64,000 nt of DNA from Desulfosporosinus sp. Sb-LF. Lineage in GTDB: Bacteria; Bacillota; Desulfitobacteriia; Desulfitobacteriales; Desulfitobacteriaceae. The stretch spans positions 1 to 64,000 of the forward strand of contig NZ_SPQR01000004.1 in NCBI RefSeq assembly GCF_004766055.1, given 5' to 3'. Shown here piece after piece: positions 1 to 8,218 of this stretch. Each line of letters begins with the position of its first letter. The first letter of the stretch is position 1. The notes under the pieces are model-generated. The model worked only from the letters and a program-made list of their open reading frames with translations, was not told the DNA's origin and did not search any database. Position numbers and translations under genes: made by a program.

Positions 1-140
1 GCTGACTTATATCCTATTTTCTTCGAGAGATACAATTCTACTATTCGTACCATCTCATCTACTGGAATTTTTCTCTGTTGTGACATAATTACCCCCAGAC
101 TGAACAGTTTTTTATTTCACTGTCCTATCTGGGGGTAGCA
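1..140 (-). mobile_element. 5' end of an IS3-family element (orfA start and terminal repeat)
   Basis: The minus strand from 86 downwards encodes the first 28 residues of a helix-turn-helix OrfA (begins MSQQRKIPVDEMVRIVELYL) and runs off the window. Upstream of the start lies an inverted-repeat end with CCCCCAGA near 91-99 matching TCTGGGGG near 128-135, ending in TGCTA, as in IS3-family ends. The insertion continues to the left of this window, so completeness cannot be judged. Confidence 0.65.
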
Positions 141-150
141 TACCATTTCT

Positions 151-189
151 ATCTACTCAACCAACGCATTAAATATGTCATCATCGAAT
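151..189 (-). repeat. scar of a serine recombinase 3' end
   Basis: The minus strand reads FDDDIFNALVE and then stops. The same peptide stretch, followed by KIEILTPAHFVFELK, occurs in the longer recombinase remnants at 15283-15489 and 23470-23765. This is one of six such scars in the window. Confidence 0.5.
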
Positions 190-206
190 TGAATGTACTA
201 CAAACT

Positions 207-232
207 TACAATGAAGTAACGCCAACGTGCCC
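207..232. repeat. 26-bp repeat, copy 1
   Basis: The sequence TACAATGAAGTAACGCCAAC followed by GTGCCC recurs at 6176-6201 and 8078-8103 with one base changed, and in inverted form with more changes at about 31659-31679. It is probably an end or scar of a mobile element; no coding function is seen. Confidence 0.5.
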
Positions 233-503
233 GGACGCTTAACAATGTAGTAAAGTGTCTCGATAGCAAACACCTTGAGACTGAAAAATGTCAGTTTAGC
301 AAATAGTTGGCAAACTAATAAGTTTGTGCACTTAGAAAACTACCGATCGAAGTCACCTCAACCCCGACCCCGACCGGCATTCTAATTTCCATTAAAAGTT
401 CACCTCCGTATTTATTTCTTTACATGTATACAGCCTCTTGACAGCCCCCCTGTCGCGTACGTACAAGCGGGATGGGAAAGGCTGTCGCGGTCTTTACGTT
501 TCA
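233..503. other. no gene seen; two dispersed short repeats
   Basis: Positions 241-295 share an approximate repeat (TAAAGTGTCTCG then TAGCAAACA and GACTGA) with 17930-17985. Positions 345-372 carry GTCGAAGTCACCT then CCCCGACC, which recurs at 4074-4100. No reading frame with recognisable content was found on either strand. Confidence 0.4.
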
Positions 504-721
504 TCACAGAATCGCTTTACGGAATATTACAAAAAGTATGAGCGCTATTATAGCCAGATAGATTATCCATGCCCTCGGGTGCGCAAGATTGTATGTCCAA
601 CCGAAACTGTACCTTCTTTTGACAAACAGGTTCGATTCGTTCTTGTTGATATAAAACATGCTCTGATGGTGCTCTTGCGCCTCTGTTCCACTTCCTCGTT
701 CGAATACTTGCGCCTTGCCAT
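504..721 (-). pseudogene. DUF5808-type small membrane protein, frameshifted
   Basis: From an ATG at 721 the minus strand reads MARRKYSNEEVEQRRK; after loss of one base near 676-680 it continues in another frame as HHQSMFYINKNESNLFVKRR, then YSFGWTYNLAHPRAWI, and ends in a hydrophobic segment with stop at 504. The order 'tyrosine-rich start, FY-NK, WT-N, P-AWI, one membrane helix' is what I know of DUF5808 proteins, which often accompany GntR/ABC-transporter operons like the one immediately upstream. The frameshift makes it a probable pseudogene unless it is a sequencing error. Confidence 0.55.
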
Positions 722-732
722 TTAAAGCCTAC

Positions 733-2445
733 TCATAATATTTTCTTCACATACGGTATCTTCCTTATAAGCCAGGCTATACCGAAGCAGAGCGGTAAAC
801 CCACGATCGCCGCCAGGCAGAACTTCAGCTGCGGTTGCGTCTGCAAGCCGCGCAGCGCCAGCATCAGGAAAACGATGATCTGCGCGTGGATGAGGTATAC
901 GGTGAAGGAATGCTGCGAGAGGAACCGGCCGAACTTCTTCCCGCCGTTGAGGAAGCGGCGAAAGAACGTGACCAGCACAAGGCTCATCCCCACAGCGAAG
1001 ATTGAGTCCCACAGGGCGAAGACCACCGACTGCCAGCTGCCATGGCCTATCCACGCACTGCCCGCGCCGATAAGAGCCACAGGGAACAATATGACCGTCG
1101 CGAGCACGGCCAAAACGAAGCCCAGCTGCCCGAGCGAACCGGGGATCGACCGGAGCCAGTCCCACCGAAAGGCAAGCATTCCAATCAGGAAAAAGCTTAG
1201 ATATTGGGGCAGATAATCAAGCGACGGGAAACCAAGTATAGACATGCCGTACGGTATGACGAACCGAAGCAGGTAACTGGCCGCCGCCAACGCCAGCATG
1301 AAGAGCGCAACTGCGAGGAACGTGAGCCTACGGCGATTCTCCGCCGCAGGGTGCTCCGGACTGTTCCTGACCGCCATGCGCCACGCCAGGTAGCCCAGGT
1401 CGAATACAAGCAACATCACTGCGAACCACATCGGCCCCAGGGCAAACAGGCTGCCCGTTATATTACCCGCAAGTGCCTGCTGCATATGCGTGCCAATTCT
1501 CGCAATTGGGCTGAGTATGAATGCGTAAATGAGCGTGGGGACGCCGAGCCGCAGCAGCCTGTCCTTCAGGAAGGTTCCGGGTCCCTTGCGTTCGAATGAT
1601 CCGGGCGTGAAATACCCCGCGAGCAGGAAGAGCAGGCCCATGAAGTATGCAGAGTTCAGCATCATGAACAAATACAACGTGTTGTTGAGTTCGGCCAGGT
1701 GCTGCAGCACGACGAGGATCACCATCCATGTGCGCAGGTTGTCGACGAAAAACAGGCGCTTTTCCGGTTTTTCCGCCGGTAGGCTTACCGCCCGGTTTCC
1801 CTCAATAAGAGCGCAGGATAAAAGGCAAGAAAGTGCCAGCAGAATCAACCCCAGGCTCAACCCGATCGCCGCAATCATTATAAGGTGGGAAGCGAGATAC
1901 TGGGCCACCGGGCCCGTCTGTTTCAGTACATTCGTTTTTCTCGTAAAGGCGAAGGTGATTATGAAAACTAAATAAAACGGCAAGTTGGAAAAGACATATA
2001 CTTTGGAGAACGGAAATTTAAAATACAGCGGAAATATCACCGCGAGCATCAGGCAGACATAAAAGAAGCCGCCGGACAAATAGGTCAGGGATTCAAGGCT
2101 GCTCATTCCCCTATTGGTTAAAAACGAAATGATATAGGCCAGTATCGTCGCGATGATACCATTTATGACGACGATGCACAGGGCATATAGGTATCTGCCT
2201 ATGACGACTTCGAATTTCTTGAGCGGCAATACTCCATACAGTTTTTCGAGGTTGTTTTTTTCATATATGGAAAAGTACTGACCGGTAAGGGGCGCCGAAA
2301 TAATCATGACAACCAAGGCGCCATAAATGGGCGTTTTTGAAATCACAGCGAGGAAAATTCCAAGAATGTAAGCAATAACGAACATCGGATAACGCGACTT
2401 CATTATATGGTGATCGAGCTTTATCGATTTGAGGATATTACTCAT
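733..2445 (-). CDS. ABC-2 permease fused to a membrane acyltransferase (acyltransferase 3 family)
   Basis: This single 570-codon frame contains two unrelated membrane domains. Residues about 1-220 are an ABC-2-type permease with about six hydrophobic segments and a cytoplasmic start rich in charged residues. Residues about 230-570 begin RLFFVDNLRTWMVILVVLQH, the start of acyltransferase-3 proteins that O-acylate sugars or lipids, followed by about ten helices and a basic RLLRLGVPTLIYAF loop. The start overlaps the ATPase gene by 8 bp, so the permease half serves that transporter. The acyltransferase half is visibly GC-rich compared with the permease half and the ATPase, which suggests it came from elsewhere and was joined in frame. 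A functional bifunctional protein and a chance fusion are both possible; neither half lacks an obvious core segment. Confidence 0.75.
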   Translation of the reverse strand: MSNILKSIKLDHHIMKSRYPMFVIAYILGIFLAVISKTPIYGALVVMIISAPLTGQYFSIYEKNNLEKLYGVLPLKKFEVVIGRYLYALCIVVINGIIATILAYIISFLTNRGMSSLESLTYLSGGFFYVCLMLAVIFPLYFKFPFSKVYVFSNLPFYLVFIITFAFTRKTNVLKQTGPVAQYLASHLIMIAAIGLSLGLILLALSCLLSCALIEGNRAVSLPAEKPEKRLFFVDNLRTWMVILVVLQHLAELNNTLYLFMMLNSAYFMGLLFLLAGYFTPGSFERKGPGTFLKDRLLRLGVPTLIYAFILSPIARIGTHMQQALAGNITGSLFALGPMWFAVMLLVFDLGYLAWRMAVRNSPEHPAAENRRRLTFLAVALFMLALAAASYLLRFVIPYGMSILGFPSLDYLPQYLSFFLIGMLAFRWDWLRSIPGSLGQLGFVLAVLATVILFPVALIGAGSAWIGHGSWQSVVFALWDSIFAVGMSLVLVTFFRRFLNGGKKFGRFLSQHSFTVYLIHAQIIVFLMLALRGLQTQPQLKFCLAAIVGLPLCFGIAWLIRKIPYVKKIL

Positions 2446-3301
2446 GGTTTCCTTCTCCTTTACTTATTGATATTAAGATCTCGTCTATAGAAGGTGTTTC
2501 AGTAACGATTTCCGGAGCCAAATGTTTCATCTCGGAAGTCGGCAACAGTCCCGCAAATCCTGCGATATTTGTGGTGAGCCCGATAATACTTTTCTTCAGC
2601 TCATCCGTCAGGTCATGCGGGCCGCCCCTGACGATGCAAAAGTTTTCCTGTAGATCATCTTTGGTTCCAGAATAAAAAATATTTCCATGATCAATCAGCG
2701 TAATATAGTCGGCGATTTTTTCAAGGTCAGAGGTAATATGGGTCGAAAAAAGTATGCTTTTTTGCCCGTCGGCGATATATTTGCTCAATATCCCAAGCAG
2801 TTCGTCTCGTGCAACAGGATCAAGTCCGCTCGTCGGTTCATCAAATATCAGCAGCTTTGCCTCATGAGACATCGCAACAGCGAGCATTAGCTTCATTTTC
2901 ATACCACGAGATAATTCTTTCAACTTTTTTTCTATAGGCAGATGAAAGCTGCTTATATATTGATTGAATAACTTACTGCTCCAGTTGCTGTAAAAGCCTT
3001 TGATAGCTATTTCTACTTCCCGGACTTTCCAACTGTCAACAAAACAGATATCATCAAAAACTACTGCAATATCCTGCTTAATTTTCTGCTCGTCCTGCAC
3101 ATTGTCCAGTCCGAATATTTTTATTTCGCCGCCATCCCTGTTAATCATATTAAGGATCAGCCGGATTGTGGTAGTCTTACCTGCGCCGTTTTGACCAACA
3201 AATCCCATGATATAACCCATTGGTAAAGAAAAAGAGATATTATTCAATGAAAAATCCTTAAAGCTTTTACAAAGATTTTGTATTTCGATAGCGTTATTCA
3301 T
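2438..3301 (-). CDS. ABC transporter ATP-binding protein (YtrB/BcrA type)
   Basis: The 287-residue protein has the standard ATPase order: Walker A GQNGAGKTT near residue 36, signature LSRGMKMKL near 128, Walker B LLIFDEPTSGLD near 150 and a switch histidine in FSTHI near 184. It would energise the permease encoded next, which overlaps it by 8 bp. It overlaps the GntR gene upstream by 8 bp. The GntR-ATPase-permease arrangement is typical of Bacillus ytr-like operons that respond to cell-envelope stress. The substrate is not deducible. Confidence 0.9.
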   Translation of the reverse strand: MNNAIEIQNLCKSFKDFSLNNISFSLPMGYIMGFVGQNGAGKTTTIRLILNMINRDGGEIKIFGLDNVQDEQKIKQDIAVVFDDICFVDSWKVREVEIAIKGFYSNWSSKLFNQYISSFHLPIEKKLKELSRGMKMKLMLAVAMSHEAKLLIFDEPTSGLDPVARDELLGILSKYIADGQKSILFSTHITSDLEKIADYITLIDHGNIFYSGTKDDLQENFCIVRGGPHDLTDELKKSIIGLTTNIAGFAGLLPTSEMKHLAPEIVTETPSIDEILISISKGEGNHE

Positions 3302-3677
3302 ATTGATTTCCCTCCAACATAGATTTAAGTATTTGTAATAATTCTTTATGAGGTAATTTAGCTATCTTTGCAGCCTTTATGGAAACCGCAAAACCCTCTT
3401 CAATTTTACGTAGAAGCTGTTCACGTACCAGCTCACTGTCTTTCGGGGAAACAAAACAGCCTTTACCTTGTATACTTACAATAAAACCCTCCTGCTCCAA
3501 ATCAGAATAAGCTCTTGTTGTAGTAACTACGCTTATTTTTAATTCACTGGCAAGCTGCCTGATGGATGGAAGAATCTCTCCTTCATTCAATTCATCGCTG
3601 AGTATAGCTTCCTTAATTTGTTCTTTAATCTGTTCATAAATTGGTTTCCCAGATGTATTTCTAATAATGATCCGTAA
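3294..3677 (-). CDS. GntR-family (YtrA subfamily) regulator with a damaged or unusual start
   Basis: A winged-helix GntR regulator of the short YtrA type: PIYEQIKEQIKEAILS, then LPSIRQLASELKISVVTTTR (recognition helix) and a short C-terminal tail, about 127 residues. The open frame extends upstream of the first ATG (3590) through conserved residues RIIIRNTSGKPIYEQ to about 3677. A ribosome site (GAGGGTGAT) sits about 8 nt before codon 3677-3675, but that codon is TTA rather than ATG/GTG/TTG, so the natural start seems lost; ATT codons just inside are the only other near-starts. From the ATG at 3590 the first helix of the DNA-binding domain would be missing. The gene heads the ABC operon and probably represses it. 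Confidence 0.75.
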   Translation of the reverse strand, partial: LRIIIRNTSGKPIYEQIKEQIKEAILSDELNEGEILPSIRQLASELKISVVTTTRAYSDLEQEGFIVSIQGKGCFVSPKDSELVREQLLRKIEEGFAVSIKAAKIAKLPHKELLQILKSMLEGNQYE

Positions 3678-3689
3678 TATATAATCACC

Positions 3690-4198
3690 CTCTTCTCAAA
3701 AAAGTGGTGTCCTCGGTGTAGTCACTGTATGTATCGGATAATAACACCTACATTTTAGTATGTCAATTATTTTAGATTCTATACGTTTCTGTAAAATAAT
3801 GGTTATTATCCCTATATCTCCGATGTCATCTATAAAACGTGTAAAAAAATCGGTCTGAAATTTGCACTTTTTCAGCCCGATTTTTGTTCATTCTTCGCTC
3901 CAAAACCACTACATATAGTGGTTGACCTGCCACTACGCAGGACTTCTTAGAGAAAGTGGTAGATGAAATTTTTCTACCACTTGTCCGAAATTGATTAACT
4001 GGTTATTCCTTTTATTTGGACTACTAAATCAAGTTTATGTTTAATCCCAAAAACTCACTAATATAACACTGCAGGTCGAAGTCACCTAAACCCCGACCGT
4101 CATTTCTTTTATCAAAGTAAAGGAATTCAAAAACCCTATGATCTCGTATGCCTATACCCGTTATAACAACTTTCAAATGGACTTCGCAACCTTTATTA
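3690..4198. other. no gene; hairpins and a dispersed repeat
   Basis: Apart from the terminator at 3843-3885, positions 3904-3923 form an 8-bp stem (AACCACTA/TAGTGGTT) and 3952-3980 a 10-bp stem (AAGTGGTAGA/TCTACCACTT); both share the ACCACT core, so they may be the ends of a lost element. Positions 4074-4100 repeat the motif seen at 345-372. No coding frame is supported. Confidence 0.4.
3843..3885. terminator. bidirectional terminator-like hairpin
   Basis: AAAAATCGG-T-CTGAAA pairs with TTTTTCAG-C-CCGATTTTT across a short loop, with A- and T-runs on both sides, as in bidirectional rho-independent terminators. It lies upstream of the GntR operon promoter region. Confidence 0.6.
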
Positions 4199-4240
4199 AA
4201 AAAACAAAATGCGTTGGCGAGAGAACTTCCATCTTCTCAA
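4199..4240 (-). repeat. scar of a serine recombinase 3' end
   Basis: The strand complementary to AAAATGCGTTGGCGAGAG encodes the same 'ALVEKIEILTPTHF' region as the remnants at 15283-15489 and 23470-23765. It is cut at TTCTCAA by the left end of the IS copy starting at 4241. Confidence 0.45.
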
Positions 4241-4575
4241 CAGCAATTAAGCCTCTGTATGAATTCAACAGCTTCGTGTTGTTAATTTCAGTTATCATGT
4301 GAATTATCCTCCCATTTGTCTGATTTTCCGTAAAAATGGATACGCCTCCCCCTACCCCAAAATTCCATATTCTTATTAAATTGACTAATCTCTATGAGCT
4401 GCTGAAAACTAATTCAGCTTTAAACTTGAGCAAATATAGACCTTTTAATAAAAGTCTTACCATTTCTCGTTGAGTTGTAAAGCGGTTTTTCAGTCGTCTG
4501 AATAGAAACAATTGCATTATATTCGATGCAATAAAGATCAAATAGAGCACAGCTTCTACTGCTTTCCCTCCTGAA
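4241..4575 (-). mobile_element. degenerate DDE-transposase IS, copy A (left end plus transposase C-terminus)
   Basis: It starts with the left terminal sequence CAGCAATTAAGCCTCTGTAT, shared with the copies at 15509, 44693, 46712, 54313 and 59487. It then carries the last 60 or so transposase residues (KAVEAVLYLIFIASNIMQLF, then RLKNRFTTQREMVRLLLKGL). The N-terminal two thirds are missing; the break at about 4575 joins directly to a start codon region (ATG at 4586 with a strong ribosome site) belonging to another gene. Confidence 0.7.
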
Positions 4576-4653
4576 TTTAACGCCATAAAACCCCCTCTCC
4601 TTTTTCCTTATATTCCTTTTGTGGTGACATGTTATAATTGCTTGGGACACTAA

Positions 4654-4770
4654 TCAAGTCAAAAAGGACTTTCTATTTTCATGATCTATGGCTCTAAATT
4701 CTTCTTCGGTAATCAGATTCTCTCGCTTGAGCATCTGCAATATATGCAAACTCATAAGATAATTAATCAA
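4654..4770 (-). CDS. SHOCT-like small protein of a recombinase module
   Basis: AGGAGGAG lies 7 nt before a TTG at 4770; the frame gives 38 residues including MLKRENLITEEEFRAIDHEN, then RKSF. Short proteins with 'LI(T)EEEF..ID..NR.SF' commonly precede large serine recombinase genes in Firmicutes. Downstream, a second ribosome site and ATG at 4586 mark where the recombinase would begin, but it has been replaced by the IS remnant. It is too short for most gene callers. Function is inferred from the resemblance only. Confidence 0.5.
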   Translation of the reverse strand: MINYLMSLHILQMLKRENLITEEEFRAIDHENRKSFLT

Positions 4771-4794
4771 TTAATTTCTCCTCCTAAAATAAAA

Positions 4795-4817
4795 GGGCTT
4801 GCCACCTTGGCAAGCCC
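4795..4817 (-). terminator. hairpin followed by T-run on the minus strand
   Basis: GGGCTTGCC/GGCAAGCCC forms a 9-bp perfect stem with a 5-nt loop; on the minus strand it is followed by TTTTATTTT. It would end transcription coming from beyond 4820 before the SHOCT gene. Confidence 0.6.
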
Positions 4818-4999
4818 ATAAAACTCTAATAGACACTACTCATATAGAAGGAAACTTAAGAAGCGAAGAATGGGAACATAAGTAAAGCTATAAAATTAAC
4901 TTTAATTTTCAATATTTCAGTTCATATATATCGATATGGATATTATCTTGCTATAATACTATTGTGTAAAAAGATCGTTTTGAAAGGCAGGGTCTCAAC

Positions 5000-5557
5000 A
5001 TGAGTAAAATTATCGCATTTGTTGGTAGTCCAAGAAAAAATGGATATACCTCTTTACTAATTGAGGAAGTAATCAAAGGAGCCAGGTCAAAAGGTGCTGA
5101 AGTAAAAATCTATGATCTTAATGATGATGGCATCAAGGGATGCCAAGGCTGTTTCTATTGTAGGATCCATGAGGGTTGCGCGACAAAAGATTATTTACAA
5201 CCAATGTATGAAGATATTAAAAACGCTGACGGTATCATTTTTGGTTCACCCATTTATTTCATGCAAATTTCAGGACAATCCAAGCAGTGGCTTGATAGAA
5301 TGTTCCCTATGATCGGAGGCTCTTCATTCCCATTCCAAGCTCGTTATCCTGGAAAAAAAGCAGTTACTATCTTCTCACAAGGAAATGAGAACAAAGACGC
5401 GTTTCAAGCTCCTATCCAGTCCGTCAATAACGCCTTTTCCATGTTCGGTTGGGAGCTTATAGACAGTTTGCTTTGTTCTAATACAAGTTCACCTAATTTG
5501 AAGCTATCGGAAGAATTATTAAAACAGGCATTTTCTGCAGGAGAGTTACTTTCATAA
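5000..5557 (+). CDS. flavodoxin-fold NAD(P)H-dependent FMN reductase / iron-sulfur flavoprotein family
   Basis: The 185-residue protein opens with a flavin phosphate-binding loop, VGSPRKNGYTS, and has the second flavin motif GSPIYFMQISGQSKQWLDR near residue 87. Cysteines in GCQGCFYCRIHEGC (about 47-62) resemble the compact cysteine cluster of iron-sulfur flavoproteins, although such redox flavoproteins also exist without a cluster. It likely transfers electrons from NAD(P)H or ferredoxin to a quinone, metal or disulfide acceptor in the cytoplasm. The gene stands alone, with a TATAAT box near 4951-4956 and a strong terminator downstream. A sequence resembling half of the ArsR operator (ATCGATATG) lies just upstream of the promoter. 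Confidence 0.85.
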   Translation: MSKIIAFVGSPRKNGYTSLLIEEVIKGARSKGAEVKIYDLNDDGIKGCQGCFYCRIHEGCATKDYLQPMYEDIKNADGIIFGSPIYFMQISGQSKQWLDRMFPMIGGSSFPFQARYPGKKAVTIFSQGNENKDAFQAPIQSVNNAFSMFGWELIDSLLCSNTSSPNLKLSEELLKQAFSAGELLS

Positions 5558-5685
5558 TAGGAACATATTCGCAGTAAGCCTATTTCATTTTTTGGGATTC
5601 CGATAATTAGTGCATAGATGACAATCCCTTTTTGGTCCTTTAACTCACAATATGATAAGTCTACTTAACACGCATCACATCAATA

Positions 5686-5725
5686 GACACCGAAATCAGG
5701 TTTGATAGCTGATTTCGGTGTCTTT
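5686..5725 (+). terminator. rho-independent terminator of the flavoprotein gene
   Basis: A 14-bp perfect stem, GACACCGAAATCAG/CTGATTTCGGTGTC, with a 9-nt loop followed by TTTATGTTTT. Confidence 0.8.
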
Positions 5726-5807
5726 ATGTTTTGTCTTTTAAGTGTTTTAATACAATATAATTCACATAATACTGCGCAAACCAGTAATCATTTTAATTGG
5801 TTTTATA

Positions 5808-5978
5808 TTATCCACACTTCGACCAATCACCAGTTATGCATTCAGTACAGCCTCCAACCCGGATGAGTTTGTTTTGGCAAACAGGGCATTTGTTGTTCTC
5901 AATTAACCACTGTTTGCACGGTTCTAAGCAATAAGACTCTCGATTGCATTCAACACATACATCATTTATATCTTTCAT
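5808..5978 (-). CDS. small cysteine-rich zinc-ribbon protein
   Basis: From the ATG at 5978, with GGAGGTG upstream, the frame gives 56 residues: MKDINDVCVECNRESYCLEP and onward. Three CxxC-type pairs are visible: CVEC, CPVC and GGCTEC, ending DWSKCG. The CPVC-x-G-GC-x-C-SKCG tail resembles the C-terminal zinc ribbon of B12-dependent ribonucleotide reductases and related metal-binding ribbons. The frame continues upstream to a TTG at 6059, but that extension is arginine-rich and unlike the family. Role unknown; it stands alone. Zinc binding is inferred from the cysteines. Confidence 0.6.
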   Translation of the reverse strand: MKDINDVCVECNRESYCLEPCKQWLIENNKCPVCQNKLIRVGGCTECITGDWSKCG

Positions 5979-6175
5979 CTTAACTTGCCACCTCCATCGG
6001 AGAATCACTGACTGGGTCAGGTCGGGGCGGAGAAGTGACTTGTTGAGGAGTGGCCACATTTATTGAAATACGGTAATGTTCGGTTATGTCCACGCTGCGA
6101 CGAATAGCCTTACCTCTTAAACAACCACACATTGCGGTCTGACCGGTTACGTCCATCATATACTGTGACCATACA

Positions 6176-6201
6176 TACAATGAAGTAACACCAACGTGCC
6201 C
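6176..6201. repeat. 26-bp repeat, copy 2
   Basis: TACAATGAAGTAACACCAAC followed by GTGCCC; identical to the copy at 8078-8103 and one base different from 207-232. It lies between the zinc-ribbon gene and the surface-protein gene. Confidence 0.55.
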
Positions 6202-6467
6202 TGTTACGGGACCATATTAACATAATTAGCAATTATTTAATTGTAATTTTACAGACACGCCCGCATGAACGGATGGCCACAGTTTTGTTTTAGTGGTTGC
6301 TAATATGCTGAGTTTTCTTAATTGTAGGTTTCATCGTAGAATATAATATGGGAATACCCCCATAAAATACAAATATCTTACGTATTAAATAGATAAATGC
6401 ATGAAAGGAAAAATAGTGCGACCTTCAATGAAAGTTGGTTTTTAGTAATTTAAAGGAGGAATAACTA

Positions 6468-7763
6468 GTGAAACAAAAGACTAAAGCTTTATGCTCAACG
6501 GTCTGTCTTGTGAGTTTTTTCTTATCTTCTTCATTACCTGCGCTATCATCGCCACCTTCGATAACTCAAAAACATACCCAAAGCATTTCATCAAGTAGTG
6601 CAACTCATAAAGTATCTGCAGTAATTATTAAAAAGAGAATGACCCTTACCGTTGGACATAGTGAAACCCTTGCCGTAAAAATAGCTCCCGCTAAAGCTGA
6701 TAATAATGTAACTTGGGCATCAACTAACACAGCAGTTGCAACGGTAGATTCAAACGGCGAAGTAGTAGGTGTCAGTACAGGAACAGCCTATGTCACTGTC
6801 ACAACTGCGGATGGATCAAAGGCAGCTACCTGCACTGTAACTGTTGGTGGAGCAAACGTAGCATTAACGGGTGTAACATTGAATCAATATACTCTGAAGC
6901 TGATAGCGGGTGGCGCAACAGGAACACTAACAGCGACAGTAGTTCCTTTAACTTCAAACCAAAATGTAACATGGACATCCAGTGATCCAAATGTAGCAAC
7001 TGTTGATGCAAATGGTGTGGTAACTCCAGTTGTAGCCGGAACGGCAAAGATTACTGCCACAACAGCGGATGGATCAAAGACAGCTACCTGCACTGTAAAT
7101 GTGGTAGCAGTGGCACCGGTCATTAGCAATGTAACGATTTCATCTAATAATGCAGACAATACAAAAGCTATGAATGGAGATACTATTATTCTAACCTTTA
7201 CATCAAGTGAGCCAGTTACAAAATTAAGTAACTTTAAGATTAATGGTAGTAATCCCAATACATTTACAAATATCGGTAATGCATATACTGCAACACATTT
7301 GGTGGATTCTGGAGATATAATTACAGGTTTACCAGCAACATTCCAAATTAATGTAAAGGACGCAGCAGGTCTGTACTCGCAAACTGTTGAAACAACATCA
7401 GATGGAAGTGCTGTTACTATAATAGCTGAATATGCCAGAATATCTAAAGTAATGATTTCATCTAATAATACTCCTGATCCTACAAAAGCCACGATTGGAG
7501 ATACGATTACTTTAAAATTCACTACTGATGAGGCGGTCACAAAACTAAGCAACTTCAAGATTAACAGTAGCAATCCTGATAGTTTTGTAGAAGTCAATAA
7601 TAATGACGGAACTTACACTAATACTGCTATACATTTAGTAGATTCTGGAGATCCCGTTACTAATACACCTGCAACATTCCAGATAAATGTGGACAACACA
7701 GCAGGGATTTACTCACCAACTGTTGAAACAACATCAGATGGAAGTACTGTCACTATTCAGTAA
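6468..7763 (+). CDS. secreted surface protein with two Big_2 domains and two further Ig-like repeats
   Basis: A GTG start 6-7 nt after AAAGGAGG begins a 431-residue protein with an N-terminal signal peptide (basic MKQKTKALCS, hydrophobic core, alanine/serine-rich cleavage region near 30). Residues about 50-125 and 130-212 are two Big_2 bacterial Ig-like domains, each with VTWxSxxxxVATVDxNGxV and GTAxxTxTTADGSKxATCTV. Residues about 217-323 and 328-431 are a second pair of repeats sharing ISSNN, GDTIxLxF, KLSNFKINxSNP and TVETTSDGSxVTI. There is no LPXTG or S-layer homology motif, so attachment is unclear; it may be secreted. Such proteins act in adhesion or as envelope scaffolds. It is monocistronic with its own terminator. 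Confidence 0.85.
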   Translation: MKQKTKALCSTVCLVSFFLSSSLPALSSPPSITQKHTQSISSSSATHKVSAVIIKKRMTLTVGHSETLAVKIAPAKADNNVTWASTNTAVATVDSNGEVVGVSTGTAYVTVTTADGSKAATCTVTVGGANVALTGVTLNQYTLKLIAGGATGTLTATVVPLTSNQNVTWTSSDPNVATVDANGVVTPVVAGTAKITATTADGSKTATCTVNVVAVAPVISNVTISSNNADNTKAMNGDTIILTFTSSEPVTKLSNFKINGSNPNTFTNIGNAYTATHLVDSGDIITGLPATFQINVKDAAGLYSQTVETTSDGSAVTIIAEYARISKVMISSNNTPDPTKATIGDTITLKFTTDEAVTKLSNFKINSSNPDSFVEVNNNDGTYTNTAIHLVDSGDPVTNTPATFQINVDNTAGIYSPTVETTSDGSTVTIQ

Positions 7764-7830
7764 TTGTAAGATTTCACCACAAGGAATCTTCCCCGAAGTC
7801 GTACTCTCTTTAGATTAAAATAGATTATTT

Positions 7831-7864
7831 CAAAAGAGCTTTCGCTATACGGAGGGCTCTTTTG
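7831..7864 (+). terminator. terminator after the Big_2 protein gene
   Basis: AAAAGAGC/GCTCTTTT stem around a 16-nt loop followed by TGTCGT; modest but well placed about 70 nt after the stop codon. Confidence 0.55.
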
Positions 7865-7949
7865 TCGTCTCGCCACTAAATATCGTAAGCGCATGGTCCC
7901 TAGAACTAGGCAATACCTATCTGGCAATACAATTACATATATTCCCTCA

Positions 7950-8044
7950 CACCACGACACAAAAAATAACAACCTACTCTACGACCCGCTTATATCAATG
8001 GCTTTAACTCAACACCGATATAGCACTACCAAGCATTCCACGTG
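7950..8044. repeat. 95-bp dispersed element, copy 1
   Basis: This block, running from CAC-x-ACGACAC through CCGCTTATATCAATGGCTTT and CCGATATAGCAC to CCACGTG, recurs in diverged form at 28714-28800 and 31567-31662. All three copies have the same orientation. No open frame is conserved among them, so it is probably a non-autonomous element or a scar. It is followed 34 nt later by copy 3 of the 26-bp repeat. Confidence 0.5.
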
Positions 8045-8077
8045 CCTGTTTGTGGGAACATATGGTCCATATTAGCC

Positions 8078-8103
8078 TACAATGAAGTAACACCAACGTG
8101 CCC
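8078..8103. repeat. 26-bp repeat, copy 3
   Basis: Identical to 6176-6201 (TACAATGAAGTAACACCAAC then GTGCCC). Its proximity to the 95-bp element is repeated, in inverted and diverged form, at 31659-31679, so the two may belong to one mobile unit. Confidence 0.55.
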
Positions 8104-8218
8104 TGTCCGGTTGAAAGAGCTATATTTTTAGGTCTATAATGCGACGTCGAATTCAGAAGATGAACGATCAAAACTCCTGTTTGGATTCAGTATATACAAA
8201 AAAGCACCTAGCCTTTTT

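Noticed and set aside
722-1599. Several frames of 70-150 codons in the GC-rich acyltransferase region on both strands
   Set aside because: They are shadows of the acyltransferase frame caused by high GC and few stop codons.
5980-6180. 66-codon minus frame upstream of the zinc-ribbon gene, with a conserved-looking stretch TGQTAMCGCLRGKAIRRSVD
   Set aside because: It overlaps the 26-bp repeat at its start, has no ribosome site and matches no family I know. It could be a remnant, but the evidence does not support a gene.
6826-7597. 237-codon and 73-codon minus frames opposite the Big_2 protein gene
   Set aside because: They are mirror frames of the repetitive Ig-like coding sequence; the plus frame has the signal peptide and domain motifs.
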